From: a virus | DNA: 30,177 nt | Strand: one strand, 5' to 3' | IMG/VR virus record: IMGVR_UViG_3300035698_002955 | Coordinates: 1-30,177 of that record | Shown: piece by piece, positions 29,383 through 30,177 of the stretch | Position numbering within the stretch: position 1 is the stretch's first letter | Layout of the letters: each line of letters opens with the position of its first letter | Program-made: the position numbers and the translations under genes | Notes under the pieces: model-generated | Database searches by the model: none | Told to the model about the DNA's origin: nothing | Seen by the model: only the letters and a program-made list of their open reading frames with translations

Positions 29383-29592
29383 TTTGTTTGCTCCTTTATG
29401 CCTTCCGAATCATCGGATTTAACACATAACTCGGTAGGAGGTTTAAGTCCCATATCAGTAAACACGCAGCCAGAGTCGGCGAGCGAAAGACCCGCAAGAG
29501 CCTTATCGACAATATCCCTATCAGCGTCAGAATTTACCTTCAGGGTCGCATAATACCGATTTTAATTCTTCTATATGTTTTTTGATATTCAT
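29379..29592 (-). pseudogene. split small gene: 21-codon frame plus +1 frame of about 50 codons
   Basis: ATG 29592 starts MNIKKHIEELKSVLCDPEGKF and stops at TGA 29527-29529. The +1 frame has no upstream ATG but stays open to TGA 29379-29381, reading DADRDIVDKALAGLSLADSG and ending SEGIKEQTK, and overlaps the next start. Joined, they give a normal 70-residue helical protein. Either the gene has suffered a one-base deletion/insertion or a +1 shift occurs at TTC TGA C, which resembles the RF2 recoding context (UGAC, with GAAGG a few bases upstream). Decay is the simpler reading. Confidence 0.5.
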
Positions 29593-29750
29593 TTTTCTTC
29601 TCCTGTGTTTTGCTTGATAAAATCTTCGTCGTAGTCTGCGCAACACCACCCCACAATTTTTATAGGCGGCTTCTTGCTGGTCGAGGAGTGGACAACCCTA
29701 TTACAGTGCTTACAAATTAACATTACCAGTTCTTCGTTTTCTTTAGTCAT
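29589..29750 (-). CDS. 53-residue protein with CxxC
   Basis: ATG 29750 lies 3 nt after the stop of the pentapeptide gene, and the frame ends at TGA 29589-29591, overlapping the next ATG. Product MTKENEELVMLICKHCNRVV and on to VGWCCADYDEDF. CKHC plus a later CC suggests a one-zinc ribbon of very small size. Function unknown. Confidence 0.55.
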   Translation of the reverse strand: MTKENEELVMLICKHCNRVVHSSTSKKPPIKIVGWCCADYDEDFIKQNTGEEK

Positions 29751-29753
29751 AAC

Positions 29754-30177
29754 CTATTCTCCTTCTTTGGTTGGGTTTAAAATCTTACGCTCTTTCGAAA
29801 CCTTACAAGCCGCACGAACCATCATCGTATAGCCAGATCGTGCGCCGTATTTTTTGGTAACTGCTACGAGAGCATCTTTTTCTGTACCCCAAAAACAACC
29901 AAGTCTAACCATTGTTCCATCTGGCGTCCAAATTGCGTAACCCGTGCGTACTTCCTCTCCTACTTGCCCGATACATATGGGGATTATTACGTTTTTGGCA
30001 TCGCTCAGGTCGGCATCGCGCAGGTTGGTACCGAGCAGGTCGGTACCGCGCAGGTCGGCATAGCGCAGGTTGGCATCGCTCAGGTTGGCATCGCTCAGGT
30101 CGGCATCGCGCAGGTTGGCATAGCGCAGGTCGGCATCGCGCAGGTTGGCATAGCGCAGGTCGGTACCGCTCAGGTCG
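29754..30177 (-). CDS. pentapeptide-repeat protein, N-terminus beyond the window
   Basis: The frame is open from the right edge to TAG 29754-29756. About 60 visible residues (30177-29998) are pentapeptide repeats of form A-D/N-L-R/S-x ([17 protein letters not shown]), predicting a right-handed quadrilateral beta helix. The last 80 residues form a separate domain ([40 protein letters not shown]) ending in a basic helix. Pentapeptide proteins can mimic DNA against gyrase, but in phages most have no known role. The start and full length are outside the window. Confidence 0.85.
   Translation of the reverse strand, partial: DLSGTDLRYANLRDADLRYANLRDADLSDANLSDANLRYADLRGTDLLGTNLRDADLSDAKNVIIPICIGQVGEEVRTGYAIWTPDGTMVRLGCFWGTEKDALVAVTKKYGARSGYTMMVRAACKVSKERKILNPTKEGE
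29998..30177 (-). repeat. 15/30-bp tandem repeat coding pentapeptides
   Basis: Near-perfect 15-bp units (GCC GAC CTG CGC TAT type) coding the pentapeptide solenoid. The nucleotide identity between units is very high, including several GGTACC units, which suggests recent unit duplication. Confidence 0.85.

Noticed and set aside
29998-30177. Possible CRISPR array at the right edge
   Set aside because: The regular repeats are contiguous 15-bp coding units without unique spacers and translate as pentapeptide repeats.
1-30177. Calling the phage a transposable Mu-like phage
   Set aside because: Only the tail is Mu-like. The head is HK97-like, and no transposase or Mu end sequence is visible.

Overview
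This window is part of a tailed-phage genome (free phage or prophage). It is almost wholly coding, with moderate GC. Structural and lysis genes run on the minus strand from about 28.3 kb down to 1.74 kb, packed with many 1-4 bp stop/start overlaps. The tail genes, read from 17.1 kb down to 6.5 kb, follow the Mu-type contractile order: a gp38-like gene, sheath, tube, frameshifted tail chaperone, tape measure, gp43 (circularisation-type), gp44 hub, gp45 spike with an HxH apex, gp46, gp47 baseplate J and gp48. The head is HK97-like: portal, Mu-F-like minor head protein, HK97-fold protease, major capsid with an N-terminal delta coiled coil, gp6-like connector, head closure protein and HK97-gp10-like neck protein. 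So this looks like an HK97-head/Mu-tail myophage. Signal-peptide lipoproteins of spanin type point to a Gram-negative host. An alphaproteobacterium is possible but unproven. No terminase, integrase, transposase or replication gene is visible.

Layout: (a) 1-1735, plus strand: small accessory genes, including an alanine-rich repeat protein and two copies of a 52-bp junction repeat. (b) 1738-4060, minus: lysis region with holin candidates, amidase endolysin and two overlapping spanin-like gene pairs. (c) 4113-8824, minus: HTH-metallophosphatase, tail-fibre-associated protein, tail fibre, gp48, gp47, gp46. (d) 8.83-9.44 kb, 12.27-12.82 kb and 17.08-18.12 kb: three plus-strand cassettes inserted in the tail operon. 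(e) 9.43-17.08 kb, minus: the rest of the tail. (f) 18.1-21.4 kb: three poorly known structural or secreted proteins and a tail-terminator-like protein. (g) 21.4-28.3 kb: neck and head. (h) 28.4-30.2 kb, minus: small accessory genes and a partial pentapeptide-repeat protein.

The most interesting observation concerns the three plus-strand cassettes. Each starts with a nearly identical sigma70-type promoter (TTGNNN-N17-TAAGRT) and a shared leader containing TTAGTTAAACAACGAA. Each is paired with a divergent minus-strand promoter whose -10 lies only 6-7 nt before the ATG of the next tail gene, which predicts leaderless tail mRNAs. The cargo differs each time: four tiny genes; a protein joining a helix-turn-helix-like N-terminus to an RNA-polymerase alpha-CTD-like C-terminus; and four small genes plus a CAT-anticodon tRNA. 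This looks like a standardised moron-insertion architecture that supplies its own promoter and restarts the interrupted late operon.

Other points: a -1 frameshift heptamer AAATTTT in the tail chaperone; paralogous small genes in opposite orientation at the two ends of the window; a ten-copy 22-24-residue repeat adhesin-like protein; and a small beta domain shared by baseplate J and the tail-terminator-like protein. No search could be run, so family calls rest on motifs, lengths and gene order.
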